In this document: positions 8,319 to 17,306 of the stretch, one piece after another
Layout of the letters: each line of letters begins with the position of its first letter
Position numbering within the stretch: the first letter of the stretch is position 1
Assembly (NCBI GenBank): GCA_035765515.1
Contig: DASTXN010000084.1
Coordinates: 1-56,429, forward strand
DNA length: 56,429 nt
Reading direction: 5' to 3'
From: DASRSS01 sp035765515
GTDB taxonomy: Bacteria; Actinomycetota; Actinomycetes; Mycobacteriales; Jatrophihabitantaceae
The notes under the pieces: generated by a model
Databases searched by the model: none
What the model was told of the DNA's origin: nothing
What the model saw: only the letters and a program-made list of their open reading frames with translations
Position numbers and translations under genes: made by a program

Positions 8319-8660
8319 GTGATCGATGACGTCGCATCCGTGACACTGCAGCAAGCGGTGTCCGGGCTGGGCCTTCGTCAGCAGGTGACCGCGAACAACA
8401 TCGCGAACCTGGAGACGCCCGGCTTCACCGCGCAGAACGTCGACTTCGAGTCCAGCCTGGCCAGCGCCGTCGCCGCGGGCAACCCGGGCGCGACCGCGAT
8501 CACCACCAGCGCCTCGACCGAGCCCGCCGGCCTCAACGGCAACAACGTGGACCTGAACGACGAGGTCGTCACCGCCACCAAGACCGGCCTGCAGGAGAAG
8601 CTGCTCACCGGCGCGTTGACCAGCGAGTACAGCCTCATCGCCACGGTGCTGAGGGGCTGA
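8319..8660 (+). CDS. flgB: Flagellar proximal rod protein FlgB
   Basis: A 113-residue rod protein (typical FlgB about 110-140). The N-terminal helix has the rod/hook signature LRQQVTANNIANLETPGFTA, and the C-terminus is the matching amphipathic helix (KTGLQEKLLTGAL to SLIATVLRG). FlgB forms the most proximal rod around the MS-ring export gate and is secreted by the flagellar type III apparatus. Start GTG 8319 follows GGAG at 8307-8310. It is the first gene of the flgB-flgE operon, 5 nt before flgC. Confidence 0.93.
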   Translation: MIDDVASVTLQQAVSGLGLRQQVTANNIANLETPGFTAQNVDFESSLASAVAAGNPGATAITTSASTEPAGLNGNNVDLNDEVVTATKTGLQEKLLTGALTSEYSLIATVLRG

Positions 8661-8665
8661 CCGCA

Positions 8666-9073
8666 ATGTTCAACTGCATCGACACCTCGGGTACCGGGCT
8701 GAACACCTACCAGACCTGGATCGACGCGATCGCGAACAACATCGCGAACGTCAACACCACCAGGCCGATGTCCGGCAACGCGTTCCAGGCCGAGTACGTG
8801 CAGGCCCAGGCCGCGCCGACCGGACCGAACGGGGTCGGCACCGGCGTCGAGGTCACCGGCATCCTCGGCTCCGACCCGAAGGGCATCCCGACGTACGACC
8901 CGACCGATCCGAACGCGGACGCGACCGGGTACGTGCGCCGTCCGGACATCGACATGAGCCAGCAGATGGGCGACCTGATCATGGCGCAGCGCGCCTTCCA
9001 GGCGAACGCCTCCGTGGTGGACCGGTCGACCGACGTCTACAACTCCGCCATCAACATCGGCAAGGGCATCTGA
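8666..9073 (+). CDS. flgC: Flagellar proximal rod protein FlgC
   Basis: A 135-residue rod protein. N-terminal AIANNIANVNTTRPM is the hook/rod motif. The middle has DPKGIPTYDPTDPNADATGYVRRP, the FlgC-typical segment before the C-terminal helix (MSQQMGDLIMAQRAFQANAS, then DVYNSAINIGKGI). It stacks on FlgB in the rod and is exported by the flagellar type III system. It starts 5 nt after flgB. Confidence 0.95.
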   Translation: MFNCIDTSGTGLNTYQTWIDAIANNIANVNTTRPMSGNAFQAEYVQAQAAPTGPNGVGTGVEVTGILGSDPKGIPTYDPTDPNADATGYVRRPDIDMSQQMGDLIMAQRAFQANASVVDRSTDVYNSAINIGKGI

Positions 9074-9077
9074 GCAA

Positions 9078-9398
9078 ATGACTGCACCCATCGCGGCCAT
9101 CGGGGCCATCGCCCCGATCAGCGCCACTACCTCCGTCGCGCCTGCGGCCGGCACGGCTGCCGCCGGCGGCGCCACCGGCGTGGACTTCGCGTCCGCCCTC
9201 GGTAAGGGCATGGACGCCGTCACCGGCGCGCAGGCCAACGCCGAGAACCTCGCCGTGCAGGCCGCCACCGGTCAGCTCACCGACCCGGCACAGCTGACCA
9301 TCGCGACCACCCAGGCCCAGCTGATGACCCAGCTCGCCACCACGCTGCAGAGCAAGGCCGTGACCGCCTTCAACACGATCATGGGGATGCAGGCCTGA
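9078..9398 (+). CDS. fliE: Flagellar hook-basal body adaptor FliE
   Basis: A 106-residue protein with an Ala/Thr/Gly-rich N-terminus and a conserved helical C-terminus (DFASALGKGMDAVTGAQ; TIATTQAQLMTQLATTLQ; AFNTIMGMQA). FliE connects the MS ring and export gate to the FlgB/FlgC rod and is an early export substrate. Its TGA shares one base with the ATG of fliF (9398), so the genes are coupled. Confidence 0.92.
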   Translation: MTAPIAAIGAIAPISATTSVAPAAGTAAAGGATGVDFASALGKGMDAVTGAQANAENLAVQAATGQLTDPAQLTIATTQAQLMTQLATTLQSKAVTAFNTIMGMQA

Positions 9399-10978
9399 TG
9401 AAGGAACAAGCCCTCGCGATCGCGAAGCGCCTCTGGGGCGACTTCCGGGCGTTCTCCCCCGGGCAGAAGGCCGTCACCATCGCGGCGGCGCTCGCGCTGC
9501 TCATCGGCGGCGTGCTGTTCTTCACCTGGAAGTCCAGCCCGCCGTACGCCCCGCTCTACACGAACCTGGCGGCCAGCGACGCCAGCGCGATCGTCGACAA
9601 GCTCAGCGCCGACAACGTCCCGTACAAGCTGGGCGCCGCCGGCACCGAGATCCTCGTCCCGCAGAGCGACGTCTACGCGACCCGCCTGAAGATGAGCTCG
9701 GCCGGACTGCCCAGCTCGGACCAGACCGGTTACTCGCTGCTGGACAAGGAAGGCGTCACCACCAGCCAGTTCCAGCAGCAGGTCGACTACCAGCGCGCGA
9801 TCGAGGGCGAGCTCGCCAAGACCATCCAGTCGATGAACGGCATCACGGCTGCCTCCGTGCACCTCGCCCTGCCGCAGCAGGACGTGTTCAACGACGGCAC
9901 CCAGAAGCCGACCGCCGCGGTCATGCTGACGACCGGCTCGGGCACGCAGCTGACCACGCAGCAGGTGCAGTCCATCGACTACCTCGTCAGCTCGAGCGTC
10001 CCGAACATGTCCGCCGACGACGTCACCATCACCGACTCGAACGGCCAGGTGCTCTCCGCCCCCGGCAGCGGCGTGACGGACGCGTCGGCGACCAGCACGC
10101 AGACGCAGGCCACCCAGGCGTACGACACCCAGCTGGCCGCGAAGCTGCAGGCGATCCTCGATAAGTCGGTCGGCCCCGGCAACTCGGTGGTGACCGTGAA
10201 CGCGGTCCTGAACTTCGACAAGACGAGCACCACGACGAACAACTACGTCGTCAACCCCAAGGCACCGCCGCTGTCGGAATCGAAGACGGTCGAGACCTAC
10301 ACCGGAACCGGCGGCAGCAACGCCGGAACGCTCGGTGCCGGCACCGCGCTCGGCAACACGGCCGGATCCAGCCCGGGCAACTACAAGAAGGCCACGCTCA
10401 CCAAGGACAACGCGGTCGGCACGCAGAAGCAGACGGTCGACAGCGCGCCGGGCGCAGTCAAGCAACTCGCTATCGCGGTGTTGGTGAACGGCACCAAGAA
10501 GACCGTCAACGTGCCGGCGATCCAGTCGCTGATCCAGAGCGGTGCCGGCCTGAACACCACGCGCGGCGACACGATGTCGGTGCAGGCGATGCCGTTCAAC
10601 ACCTCCGCGACGCAGCAGGCACAGCAGGCCGCGAACGCGGCCGCCAAGGCTGCCGCCGCCAAGGCCGCGCACGCTCACATGATCTCGCTGATCAAGCAGG
10701 GCGGCTTGGCCCTCCTGGTGCTGGCCATCGTGCTCGGCACCTGGCTGGCCGGCCGCAAGCGCAAGAGCTCCCGCGACCGCGAGCCGCTGGAGCCGATCGA
10801 CACGTTCCTGGACGAGTCGATCCACCTGCCGGTTGCGCCGCAGCAGCCCGACCCGGTGGCCATGGCCAACGAGATCAACGAAGCAGCCGCCCGCCGCCGT
10901 GCGCTCGTCACGCTGGCCGACGAGCAGCCCGACGACGTCGCCCGGGTCCTGTCCGGCTGGCTGAGCAGAGAGGGCTGA
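9398..10978 (+). CDS. fliF: Flagellar MS-ring protein FliF
   Basis: A 526-residue membrane ring protein. The N-terminal membrane segment (about residues 26-43) is followed by the secretin-like ring-building motifs (PPYAPLYTNLAASDASAIVD; QTGYSLLDKEGVTTSQFQQQ; YQRAIEGELAKTIQSM), a long Ser/Thr/Gly-rich periplasm-side segment (about 210-335), a second membrane span (about 430-447), and a cytoplasmic tail ending in DEQPDDVARVLSGWLSREG that binds FliG. The length is near the family norm (about 530-560). It anchors the C-ring and houses the export gate. Confidence 0.95.
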   Translation: MKEQALAIAKRLWGDFRAFSPGQKAVTIAAALALLIGGVLFFTWKSSPPYAPLYTNLAASDASAIVDKLSADNVPYKLGAAGTEILVPQSDVYATRLKMSSAGLPSSDQTGYSLLDKEGVTTSQFQQQVDYQRAIEGELAKTIQSMNGITAASVHLALPQQDVFNDGTQKPTAAVMLTTGSGTQLTTQQVQSIDYLVSSSVPNMSADDVTITDSNGQVLSAPGSGVTDASATSTQTQATQAYDTQLAAKLQAILDKSVGPGNSVVTVNAVLNFDKTSTTTNNYVVNPKAPPLSESKTVETYTGTGGSNAGTLGAGTALGNTAGSSPGNYKKATLTKDNAVGTQKQTVDSAPGAVKQLAIAVLVNGTKKTVNVPAIQSLIQSGAGLNTTRGDTMSVQAMPFNTSATQQAQQAANAAAKAAAAKAAHAHMISLIKQGGLALLVLAIVLGTWLAGRKRKSSRDREPLEPIDTFLDESIHLPVAPQQPDPVAMANEINEAAARRRALVTLADEQPDDVARVLSGWLSREG

Positions 10979-10985
10979 TTTCCCG

Positions 10986-12137
10986 ATGACCGAAGCTGCC
11001 GTCCTTACCCTGCCCCTCGAAGACGAGGCGCTTGTCGCCGCCGCTGCGGCCGGTGCCGCTGGTGCCGCCGGACTCGCCGGCCTGGCACCCGGCGGGCCGA
11101 CCGCGGTTCCCGCGCCGCCGGCTGTCGACCCGCTGCGCGGCATGACCGGCCGCCAGAAGGCCGCCGTCCTGGTGCTCCAGCTCGGCCGGGAGGAGTCCGC
11201 GAAGGTCCTCGGCCAGCTCAGCGAGACGGACCTGGAAGAGCTGTCCACCGAGATCGCCCGCATGGGCAGCATCTCGGCGGAGGTGTGCGCTGCCGTGCTC
11301 GGCGAGTTCGCCGGCATGCTCGCCAACAGCGGCACCAGCACCCGTGGTGGCATGGAGCTGGCCAAGGAACTGCTCTTCGCGACGCTCGGCAAGGAGCGCG
11401 GCGAGGAGATGCTCGACCGGCTCTCCAAGTCGTTCGTCGAGCTGCCGTTCGCGTTCATGACGAACCTGGACGCGCGGCAGATCGTGTCGTTCCTGTCCGA
11501 CGAGCACCCGCAGACGATCGCGCTGGTGCTCGCACACCTGCCCGCGGGGCTCGCGTCCAACGTCCTCGCCGGACTCAACCGCGACCTGCAGGCGACCGTG
11601 GCGCACCGCATCGCGGTCATGGACCGCACGTCGCCCGACCTGATCCGTCAGGTCGAGTCCGCGCTGGAGCGGCGGCTGTCCTCGCTCGGCGTCGCCAGCG
11701 ACCTGTCCACGGTCGGCGGCGTCCGTCCACTGGTGGAGATCATCAACCAGGCCGACCGCGGCACGGAGAAGATGCTGCTCGAGGGCCTAGACCAGCTCGA
11801 TCCCGAGCTGGCCGAAGAGGTCCGCAGCCAGATGTTCATGTTCGAGGACCTCGTCAGCCTCGACGACCGCGCCATCCAGCTGGTGCTGCGCCAGGTGGCG
11901 ACGAACGACCTCGCCACCGCGCTCAAGGGCGTTGCCGACAACGTGCGCACCCGCGTCATGCAGAACATGTCCGAGCGTGCCGCACTCAACCTGGCCGAGG
12001 AGATCGACGTGCTCGGCCCGGTGCGCGTGCACGTGGTTGAGGAGGCCCAGACCGGCATCGTGCGGATCATCCGCCAGCTGGAGGAGTCCGGCCAGATCAT
12101 TCTCGGAAGGGGTGACGAGGATGCCTTCGTCGCTTGA
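10986..12137 (+). CDS. fliG: Flagellar motor switch protein FliG
   Basis: A 383-residue C-ring protein. About 50 residues of low-complexity Ala/Gly/Pro precede the conserved start GRQKAAVLVLQLGREESAKV; usual FliG is about 335 residues, so this is an N-terminal extension. The middle domain has SFLSDEHPQTIALVLAHL (EHPQ motif). The C-terminal torque domain has FEDLVSLDDRAIQLVLRQV with the conserved acidic/basic residues and GPVRVHVVEEAQ. It binds FliF through the N-domain and MotA through the C-domain. The 3' end overlaps the fliH start at 12121. Confidence 0.95.
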   Translation: MTEAAVLTLPLEDEALVAAAAAGAAGAAGLAGLAPGGPTAVPAPPAVDPLRGMTGRQKAAVLVLQLGREESAKVLGQLSETDLEELSTEIARMGSISAEVCAAVLGEFAGMLANSGTSTRGGMELAKELLFATLGKERGEEMLDRLSKSFVELPFAFMTNLDARQIVSFLSDEHPQTIALVLAHLPAGLASNVLAGLNRDLQATVAHRIAVMDRTSPDLIRQVESALERRLSSLGVASDLSTVGGVRPLVEIINQADRGTEKMLLEGLDQLDPELAEEVRSQMFMFEDLVSLDDRAIQLVLRQVATNDLATALKGVADNVRTRVMQNMSERAALNLAEEIDVLGPVRVHVVEEAQTGIVRIIRQLEESGQIILGRGDEDAFVA

Positions 12138-12933
12138 GCCTATTGCTCCGGCTCCTTCGTCGCCGTCGCGAGCGCCTGGACCGACGGTCGGCGCTGTGCC
12201 GTCGAGCGTTTCGGTGATGGAATTGCCCGATCTGACCGCGGGTGGGACGCGCCGCGTTGTGCGGACCCAGCCGATCCAGCCGACTCCCTTCATCCAGGAC
12301 GAGCTGGCCGCACCGGCCGTGGCGCCGGTGTTCGAGCTCGGCGCGACCGGCAGCGTTCCCGAGGAGCTGATCGCACCGGCTCGCGCCGCCGCACAGGCCG
12401 CCGGCTACGCCGCGGGCTGGGCACACGGTGCCCGGGCTGCACGGCTGGTCTCCGACGCCGAGGCGCACGTCGCCGCGACGAATCGCGAGCGCGCCGAGGA
12501 ACGGCGCAGCGCCGACGTCCGCCGCGCAATCGCCGCGATCGACTCGGCCGCGACCGCGCTCGAGCAGCGCAGCGCGCCGTCGGCACACCAGATCGAAGAC
12601 CTCATCGTCTCCTCTGCCCTGTCGATCGCCGAGGCGCTGATCGGCGTCTCGTTGCACGACGACACCGTCCGCGGCCACGCCGCCCTGAAGCGCGCGCTCG
12701 CACTGGCGCCGGTCGGCGAGGACGTCGTCGTGTCGCTCAACCCGGATGACCTCGCGGTCGTGGACGGCAATGCCCCCGACGACCTGAGCCGCAACATCAC
12801 CCTCGTCGCGGACGCCTCGCTCGCCCCCGGCGATGCGACGGCGAGCTGCGGCGCGACCGTGATAGACGCGCGCCTGTCCACCGGCCTGGACCGGGTGCGC
12901 TCCGTGCTGGCCGCCGGCGGGGCCGGCCGGTGA
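12121..12933 (+). CDS. fliH: Flagellar export ATPase regulator FliH
   Basis: A 270-residue protein; ATG 12121 is chosen because AAGGGG lies at 12107-12112 and the frame upstream overlaps fliG. The first 80 residues are Pro/Ser/Ala-rich. The middle is Ala/Arg/Glu-rich helix (about 95-155, from AARAAAQAAGYAAGWAHGAR) equivalent to the FliH coiled region with its AxxxGxxxG-like spacing. The C-terminal domain (LIVSSALSIAEALIG, later VSLNPDDLAVV and ATASCGATVIDARLSTGLD) matches FliH/HrpE. It inhibits and positions the FliI ATPase. GTGA overlap with fliI. Confidence 0.88.
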   Translation: MPSSLEPIAPAPSSPSRAPGPTVGAVPSSVSVMELPDLTAGGTRRVVRTQPIQPTPFIQDELAAPAVAPVFELGATGSVPEELIAPARAAAQAAGYAAGWAHGARAARLVSDAEAHVAATNRERAEERRSADVRRAIAAIDSAATALEQRSAPSAHQIEDLIVSSALSIAEALIGVSLHDDTVRGHAALKRALALAPVGEDVVVSLNPDDLAVVDGNAPDDLSRNITLVADASLAPGDATASCGATVIDARLSTGLDRVRSVLAAGGAGR

Positions 12934-14243
12934 CCAGCGTGCTCGACCGCATCCGCCTGTCCGTCGACGAAGCCGTCGGCGCGGCCGCTCCGGTGGTCTC
13001 CGGTGAGGTGGCCGAGGTACGCGGTCTGTCTGTCGCGGTTCGCGGCGTCCCCGCGCGCGTCGGCGACATCGTGCTGATCAACGGCAACCGTCCGGCGGAG
13101 GTCGTCGCCCTGCAGGGTGAGCTCGCGACCTGCCTGCCGATGGGCCCGATGACCGGGATCGGCGCCGGCGACCGAGTACTTGCCACCGGACGCTCGATGA
13201 GCATCGCCGTGGGCGAGGAACTGCTCGGCCGCGTGCTCGACGGCCTGGGTCGCCCGCTCGACGGCTCGCGACTGCCCGCCGGCCTGGCGCGCGTCGGAGT
13301 CGACTCCACCCCGCCGGACGCGATGACTCGACGCCGCGTCGACACCCCGCTACCGCTCGGTGTGCGCGCGATCGACACGCTCACGCCGGTCGGCCGCGGC
13401 CAGCGCATGGGCATCTTCGCCGGCAGCGGCGTCGGCAAGTCCAGCCTGCTGTCGATGATCACCCGCGGCACCCAGGCGGACGTCACCGTGCTCGCCCTGA
13501 TCGGCGAGCGTGGTCGCGAGGTGCGCGAGTTCCTCGAGGACGACCTCGGCCCGGAAGGCCTGAAGAACGCGGTCGTCGTCGTGGCGACCTCCGACCAGCC
13601 GCCGATGGTGCGACTGCGCGCGGCGTTCGTCGCGACCCGCATCGCCGAGTGGTTCCGCGAGACGGGCCGTGAGGTCCTGCTGATGATGGACAGCCTCACC
13701 CGCCTGGCGATGGCGCAGCGCGAGATCGGGTTGTCCGCCGGCGAGCCGCCCACCACGCGCGGCTACCCGCCGTCGGTGTTCGCGATGCTTCCGCAGCTGC
13801 TCGAGCGCGCCGGCGGTTCCGCCGTCGGCTCTATCACCGGGCTGTACACCGTGCTCGTGGAGGGCGACGACCACAACGAGCCGATCGCCGACTCCGCCCG
13901 CTCGATCCTGGACGGGCACATCAGCCTGGACCGCAAGCTCGCCAACGCCGGCCACTTCCCGTCCATCGACGTGCTGTCCTCGGTGTCGCGCGTCGCCGGC
14001 GCGGTGACCACTCCCGAGCAGCGCCAGCTGATGCGCGAGGCCCGCAAGCTGATCGATGCGCGCCGCGACGTGAAGGAACTCGTCGAGATCGGTGCGTACG
14101 TCGCCGGGACGAACCCGGACGCCGACCGCGCCCTCGCGCTGTGGCCGTCGATCGCCGGCTTCCTGCAGCAGGACCTGCACGACCTGTCGCCCGCGGACGA
14201 GTCGTGGACTCGTCTCGCCGGACTCTTCGGGAGTGAATCGTGA
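12930..14243 (+). CDS. fliI: Flagellum-specific ATPase FliI
   Basis: A 437-residue F1-beta-like ATPase. Walker A is AGSGVGKS (164-171), the catalytic-Glu strand is IGERGREVREF (191-201) and Walker B is VLLMMDSLTR (D254). The substrate-release and C-terminal helices include LLERAGGSAVGSITGLYTVLVEGDDHNEP and GHFPSIDVLSSVSRV, characteristic of type III export ATPases rather than of rotary ATP synthase. It works at the base of the export gate with FliH and FliJ. Start GTG overlaps the fliH stop; its own stop overlaps the fliJ start (GTGA). Confidence 0.96.
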   Translation: MTSVLDRIRLSVDEAVGAAAPVVSGEVAEVRGLSVAVRGVPARVGDIVLINGNRPAEVVALQGELATCLPMGPMTGIGAGDRVLATGRSMSIAVGEELLGRVLDGLGRPLDGSRLPAGLARVGVDSTPPDAMTRRRVDTPLPLGVRAIDTLTPVGRGQRMGIFAGSGVGKSSLLSMITRGTQADVTVLALIGERGREVREFLEDDLGPEGLKNAVVVVATSDQPPMVRLRAAFVATRIAEWFRETGREVLLMMDSLTRLAMAQREIGLSAGEPPTTRGYPPSVFAMLPQLLERAGGSAVGSITGLYTVLVEGDDHNEPIADSARSILDGHISLDRKLANAGHFPSIDVLSSVSRVAGAVTTPEQRQLMREARKLIDARRDVKELVEIGAYVAGTNPDADRALALWPSIAGFLQQDLHDLSPADESWTRLAGLFGSES

Positions 14244-14674
14244 GTCCGAAGTGGCTGAACAGCCTGGTGCGTGCGCGCCAGTTGCAGGAGGACGCGGCCA
14301 AGCAACACCTGGCCACGGCCGAGCGCCTGGCCCGCCGCGCACACGACCGCGCCCGTGTCGTTGACGAGCGGCTCGACTCGCTGGTCGCCGTCGAGGCCGA
14401 GCAGTCCGTGCCCGCGTTCATCGCCGCCGCGGCCGCGCTGCAGGCGGTCGCTGCCTCGCACGCCGCCGCACGTCAGGCCGCGGCGCAGGCCGAGGGCGAC
14501 GTCGCCCGCAACCGCGAACAGCTGGGGAACTCAGCACGCCGCCGCATGGGCGCCGAGGAGCTGCAGGAGCGCTACGTGTCCGTCGAGCGTGCCCGCGCAG
14601 CCGCCCTCGCCCAGCGCGACCTCGACGAGATCGCCGCGCGCGTGCACCGCACCCGGACGGAGGGCGTGCAGTGA
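14240..14674 (+). CDS. fliJ: Flagellar export chaperone FliJ
   Basis: A 144-residue protein that is almost wholly Ala/Arg/Glu-rich antiparallel coiled coil (LVRARQLQEDAAKQHLATAE; DARRRMGAEELQERYVSVE-like C-terminal part). It lacks other domains, has the right length (about 145) and sits in the canonical place after fliI, joined by 4-nt overlaps on both sides. FliJ is the gamma-subunit-like stalk of the FliI hexamer and couples it to FlhA. Sequence conservation in this family is weak, so the call rests on coiled-coil character and synteny. Confidence 0.8.
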   Translation: MSPKWLNSLVRARQLQEDAAKQHLATAERLARRAHDRARVVDERLDSLVAVEAEQSVPAFIAAAAALQAVAASHAAARQAAAQAEGDVARNREQLGNSARRRMGAEELQERYVSVERARAAALAQRDLDEIAARVHRTRTEGVQ

Positions 14675-15708
14675 CCAGCCCGGCCGGCGCCACCGCCGGG
14701 ATCGCCTCGATCAACGCCGACATCAGTGCCGTGCAGGCCCGCATCGCGTCGATCGCCGCGAGCGTCGGCGCCCCGGTCGGAACCGCGTCGTCCGCCTCGT
14801 CCAACTCGTCTGCGTCCGCGTCCCAGTTCGCGACCGCGCTCGCCGACGCCTCACCCACGTCCGGTGGTTCGGCCGTTGCCGGAACGTCGGGCGTCAACGG
14901 CTCCGCTGTCGTCGCCGACGCCGAGAAGTACCTGGGCGTGCCGTACGTGTGGGGCGGCGAGTCCAACTCCGGGCTGGACTGCTCGGGCCTGGTGCAGAAG
15001 ACGTTCAAGGACCTCGGCATCGACGTCCCGCGCATCGCCTCCGACCAGCAGAAGGTCGGGCAGGCTGTGCCGTCGCTCAAGGACGCGCAACCCGGCGACC
15101 TGCTGTTCTTCGGCCAGCCCGCGTACCACGTCGCGATCTACATGGGGAACAACAAGCTCATCGAGTCGCCCGAGCCCGGCAAGACCGTGCACATCACCGA
15201 CGTCTACCAGCAGCCGACGTCCATCCGGCGGATCGTGCCGTCGGCCTCGGCGCTCGCCGCGGCCGGTCCGACACCGGCCGGCGGGCTGTCGTCCGGGCAG
15301 CTGACCGCAGCCGGGCTGAACAGGTCCGTGGCCGCGTACGCCACGCAGTTCGCCGCCGCCGAATCGCAGTTCAACCTGCCGACCGGCATGCTCGCCGCGG
15401 TCGCGCAGCAGGAGTCCGGCGGCAACCCGCACGCGGTCAGCCCGGCCGGCGCCGAGGGCCTGATGCAGCTCATGCCGTCGACCGCGGCCGGCATGAACGT
15501 CAACGCGTTGGACCCGTCCCAAGCGATCGAGGCCGCGGCCAAGATCCTGCACAACAACCTCAAGCAGTTCGGCAACTCGGTGCCGCTGGCGCTGGCCGCG
15601 TACAACGCCGGTGCCGGAGCGGTGCAGCAGTACGGCGGCATCCCGCCGTACAGCGAGACCCAGAACTACGTCCGCAATATCACCTCGATGATGAGGGCAG
15701 GTGCATGA
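14671..15708 (+). CDS. Flagellar peptidoglycan hydrolase with NlpC/P60 and lytic transglycosylase domains
   Basis: A 345-residue two-domain wall hydrolase. Residues about 78-190 are NlpC/P60: VPYVWGGESNSGLDCSGLVQ (nucleophile C104) and YHVAIYMGNNKLIES (H153). Residues about 215-340 are an SLT domain: AQQESGGNPHAVSPAGAEG with catalytic E248, GLMQLMP, ALAAYNAGAGAV and NYVRNI. The N-terminus is Ser/Ala-rich with no Sec signal peptide. Lying between fliJ and fliK and coupled to fliJ, it most likely leaves by the flagellar type III route and opens the wall for the rod, replacing FlgJ, which is absent here. Endopeptidase plus muramidase activity in one chain is inferred from the domains. Confidence 0.88.
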   Translation: MTSPAGATAGIASINADISAVQARIASIAASVGAPVGTASSASSNSSASASQFATALADASPTSGGSAVAGTSGVNGSAVVADAEKYLGVPYVWGGESNSGLDCSGLVQKTFKDLGIDVPRIASDQQKVGQAVPSLKDAQPGDLLFFGQPAYHVAIYMGNNKLIESPEPGKTVHITDVYQQPTSIRRIVPSASALAAAGPTPAGGLSSGQLTAAGLNRSVAAYATQFAAAESQFNLPTGMLAAVAQQESGGNPHAVSPAGAEGLMQLMPSTAAGMNVNALDPSQAIEAAAKILHNNLKQFGNSVPLALAAYNAGAGAVQQYGGIPPYSETQNYVRNITSMMRAGA

Positions 15709-15712
15709 GTTC

Positions 15713-17254
15713 ATGACCGCAACCCTGATCCCGGTCGCGCCGGCGCCCGCGCCGGCTCCGCAGGCCCCGGCCGGCGCGAAGACCGGCTCGGACCACGCGT
15801 CGGACGCGTCGTCGCAGAGCTCGTTCGCCGGAGAGCTGGCACGGGCGGGAGCGCACAGCGACCGCTCGGCGCACAGCCGCGACGCGGACGCGCACTCGGG
15901 CGCTTCCCACCACTCCCACCACTCCGGGCACGACGACTCGAAGGGTGGGGCCACTGATCCGACGGCGGCCGCCTCCGCGGCGGCCGCTGTAGTGCTGGTC
16001 GCGACGGTGCCCACGACCGGGGGCACCGTCGCCACCGGCGCCACCGCGACCAGTGGTTCTGCCGACGGCGTAGCGGCCGTCGGCGCTGCTGCCACGGCAG
16101 CACTTCCAGACCACGCAGGTGGCCCGGGCTCCGCGGGGGGGCAAGGGCTGCCGGCGGCGGCTGCTGATCCGGTCGACGCAGTGGCGTCAGCCGACATCAC
16201 CGCGGTGATCCCCAGCGCGACAGGGCCGTCAGGACAGCCCCAAGCTGCTGTTGATCAAGGGACGGGGACGGACGTCAGCGCCACCGCCACTGCCGGGCTC
16301 GCCGGCAGTGGCGGTGGTGCGGCTGCCGCTGCCGCAGTCGACGGGGGCGTCGCCGGCGCCAATCCGGCGGCGATTACTCCCCCGCAAGTTCTAGGTACCC
16401 CCAGCACCGCTGGATCGCCGGGGCAGCCCCAAGCTGCTGCTGACCACGGCAAGGGGGCGGCCGTCAGCGCGGTCGCCACCGGATCCACGGCGGGCACCAC
16501 CGTCGCTGTGGCAGGCGCGACCGGTTCCGCTCCGACGGCGTCCGGCAGCGCCACCGGCTCACCGGGGCAGTCGCAGACCGCCGGTGATCACGGGGCGGCC
16601 GTCCGCGCCGTCGCCACGGCGGGTGCCCCCGGCCTGTCCGGAACGACGGGTCAGGGGCGCGGCCTCGGCCACGACCGGGACGACGATGCCACCGGCACCG
16701 GCACCGTCCCGGAGGGCGCGGCGTTCAGCCTCCCGTCCGGAGCCAGCACGGTCAGCACCACCGCGAACGCGGCCACGACCAACGCGGCCGCCACGGCGAA
16801 CACGACCGTCTCGGTCCCGGACCCGCAGCCGGCGCTGACGTCGGCGCTGGCCCGGCTGCACGTCAGTGCCAACGGGACGCAGCAGCTCACCGTGCAGCTG
16901 CACCCAGCCGAGCTGGGCGCAGTCAACGTCACGGCGACGATCGACAACGGGACGCTGAACGTCACCGTCGCGTGCGCCGACCAGGCGGCACGCGCCGCCG
17001 TCACCGCCGCACTGCCGAGCCTGCACCACCAGCTCAGCACCGCGGGGTTCACCGGCGTGGACGTCAACTTCGGCGGACCGTCCCAGCAGGCACCGCAGCA
17101 GCAGGCGGACCCGCGCTCGGCGGGCGGCTACCCGGCGGGGGCCGGGGCGGACCCGGGGCCGGCGGCGAGCTCGTCCGGCTCGACGTCCTCCCAGGACGCG
17201 GCCCGGCTGCGCGCACGCAACGCGGTCAACGCCGGTCTCGACCGGTTGCTGTGA
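15713..17254 (+). CDS. fliK: Flagellar hook-length control protein FliK
   Basis: About 513 residues. The first 330 are low-complexity Ala/Thr/Gly with three degenerate copies of a PGQxQxAxDxG block. The C-terminal domain (about 375-460) is Flg_hook: LTVQLHPAELGAVNVTATID, then LNVTVACADQAARAAV and LPSLHHQLSTAGFTGVDV. FliK measures hook length and switches FlhB specificity. ATG 15713 is preferred because GTG 15701 would sit directly on the GGCAGG ribosome site at 15695-15700; both are in frame and overlap the previous gene closely. The long disordered N-terminus is expected for the ruler. Confidence 0.9.
   Translation: MTATLIPVAPAPAPAPQAPAGAKTGSDHASDASSQSSFAGELARAGAHSDRSAHSRDADAHSGASHHSHHSGHDDSKGGATDPTAAASAAAAVVLVATVPTTGGTVATGATATSGSADGVAAVGAAATAALPDHAGGPGSAGGQGLPAAAADPVDAVASADITAVIPSATGPSGQPQAAVDQGTGTDVSATATAGLAGSGGGAAAAAAVDGGVAGANPAAITPPQVLGTPSTAGSPGQPQAAADHGKGAAVSAVATGSTAGTTVAVAGATGSAPTASGSATGSPGQSQTAGDHGAAVRAVATAGAPGLSGTTGQGRGLGHDRDDDATGTGTVPEGAAFSLPSGASTVSTTANAATTNAAATANTTVSVPDPQPALTSALARLHVSANGTQQLTVQLHPAELGAVNVTATIDNGTLNVTVACADQAARAAVTAALPSLHHQLSTAGFTGVDVNFGGPSQQAPQQQADPRSAGGYPAGAGADPGPAASSSGSTSSQDAARLRARNAVNAGLDRLL
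16231..16613 (+). repeat. Degenerate internal repeats in fliK
   Basis: Three related DNA blocks begin near 16232, 16421 and 16564 and encode (S/P)GQ(P/S)QxAxD(Q/H)G followed by Val-Ser/Arg-Ala. The first two share an exact CAGCCCCAAGCTGCTG stretch. They suggest growth of the FliK ruler region by duplication. Confidence 0.55.
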
Positions 17255-17306
17255 CCAGCCGACCGGCGCCCGACGCACTGATCAACACGGCACAGGAGGA
17301 GACGAG

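Noticed and set aside
9272..11629. A 785-codon minus-strand open frame opposite fliE, fliF and fliG
   Set aside because: It is a high-GC shadow frame: the plus strand encodes unmistakable FliF and FliG, and the antisense product is low-complexity Ser/Arg/Gly/Val without motifs.
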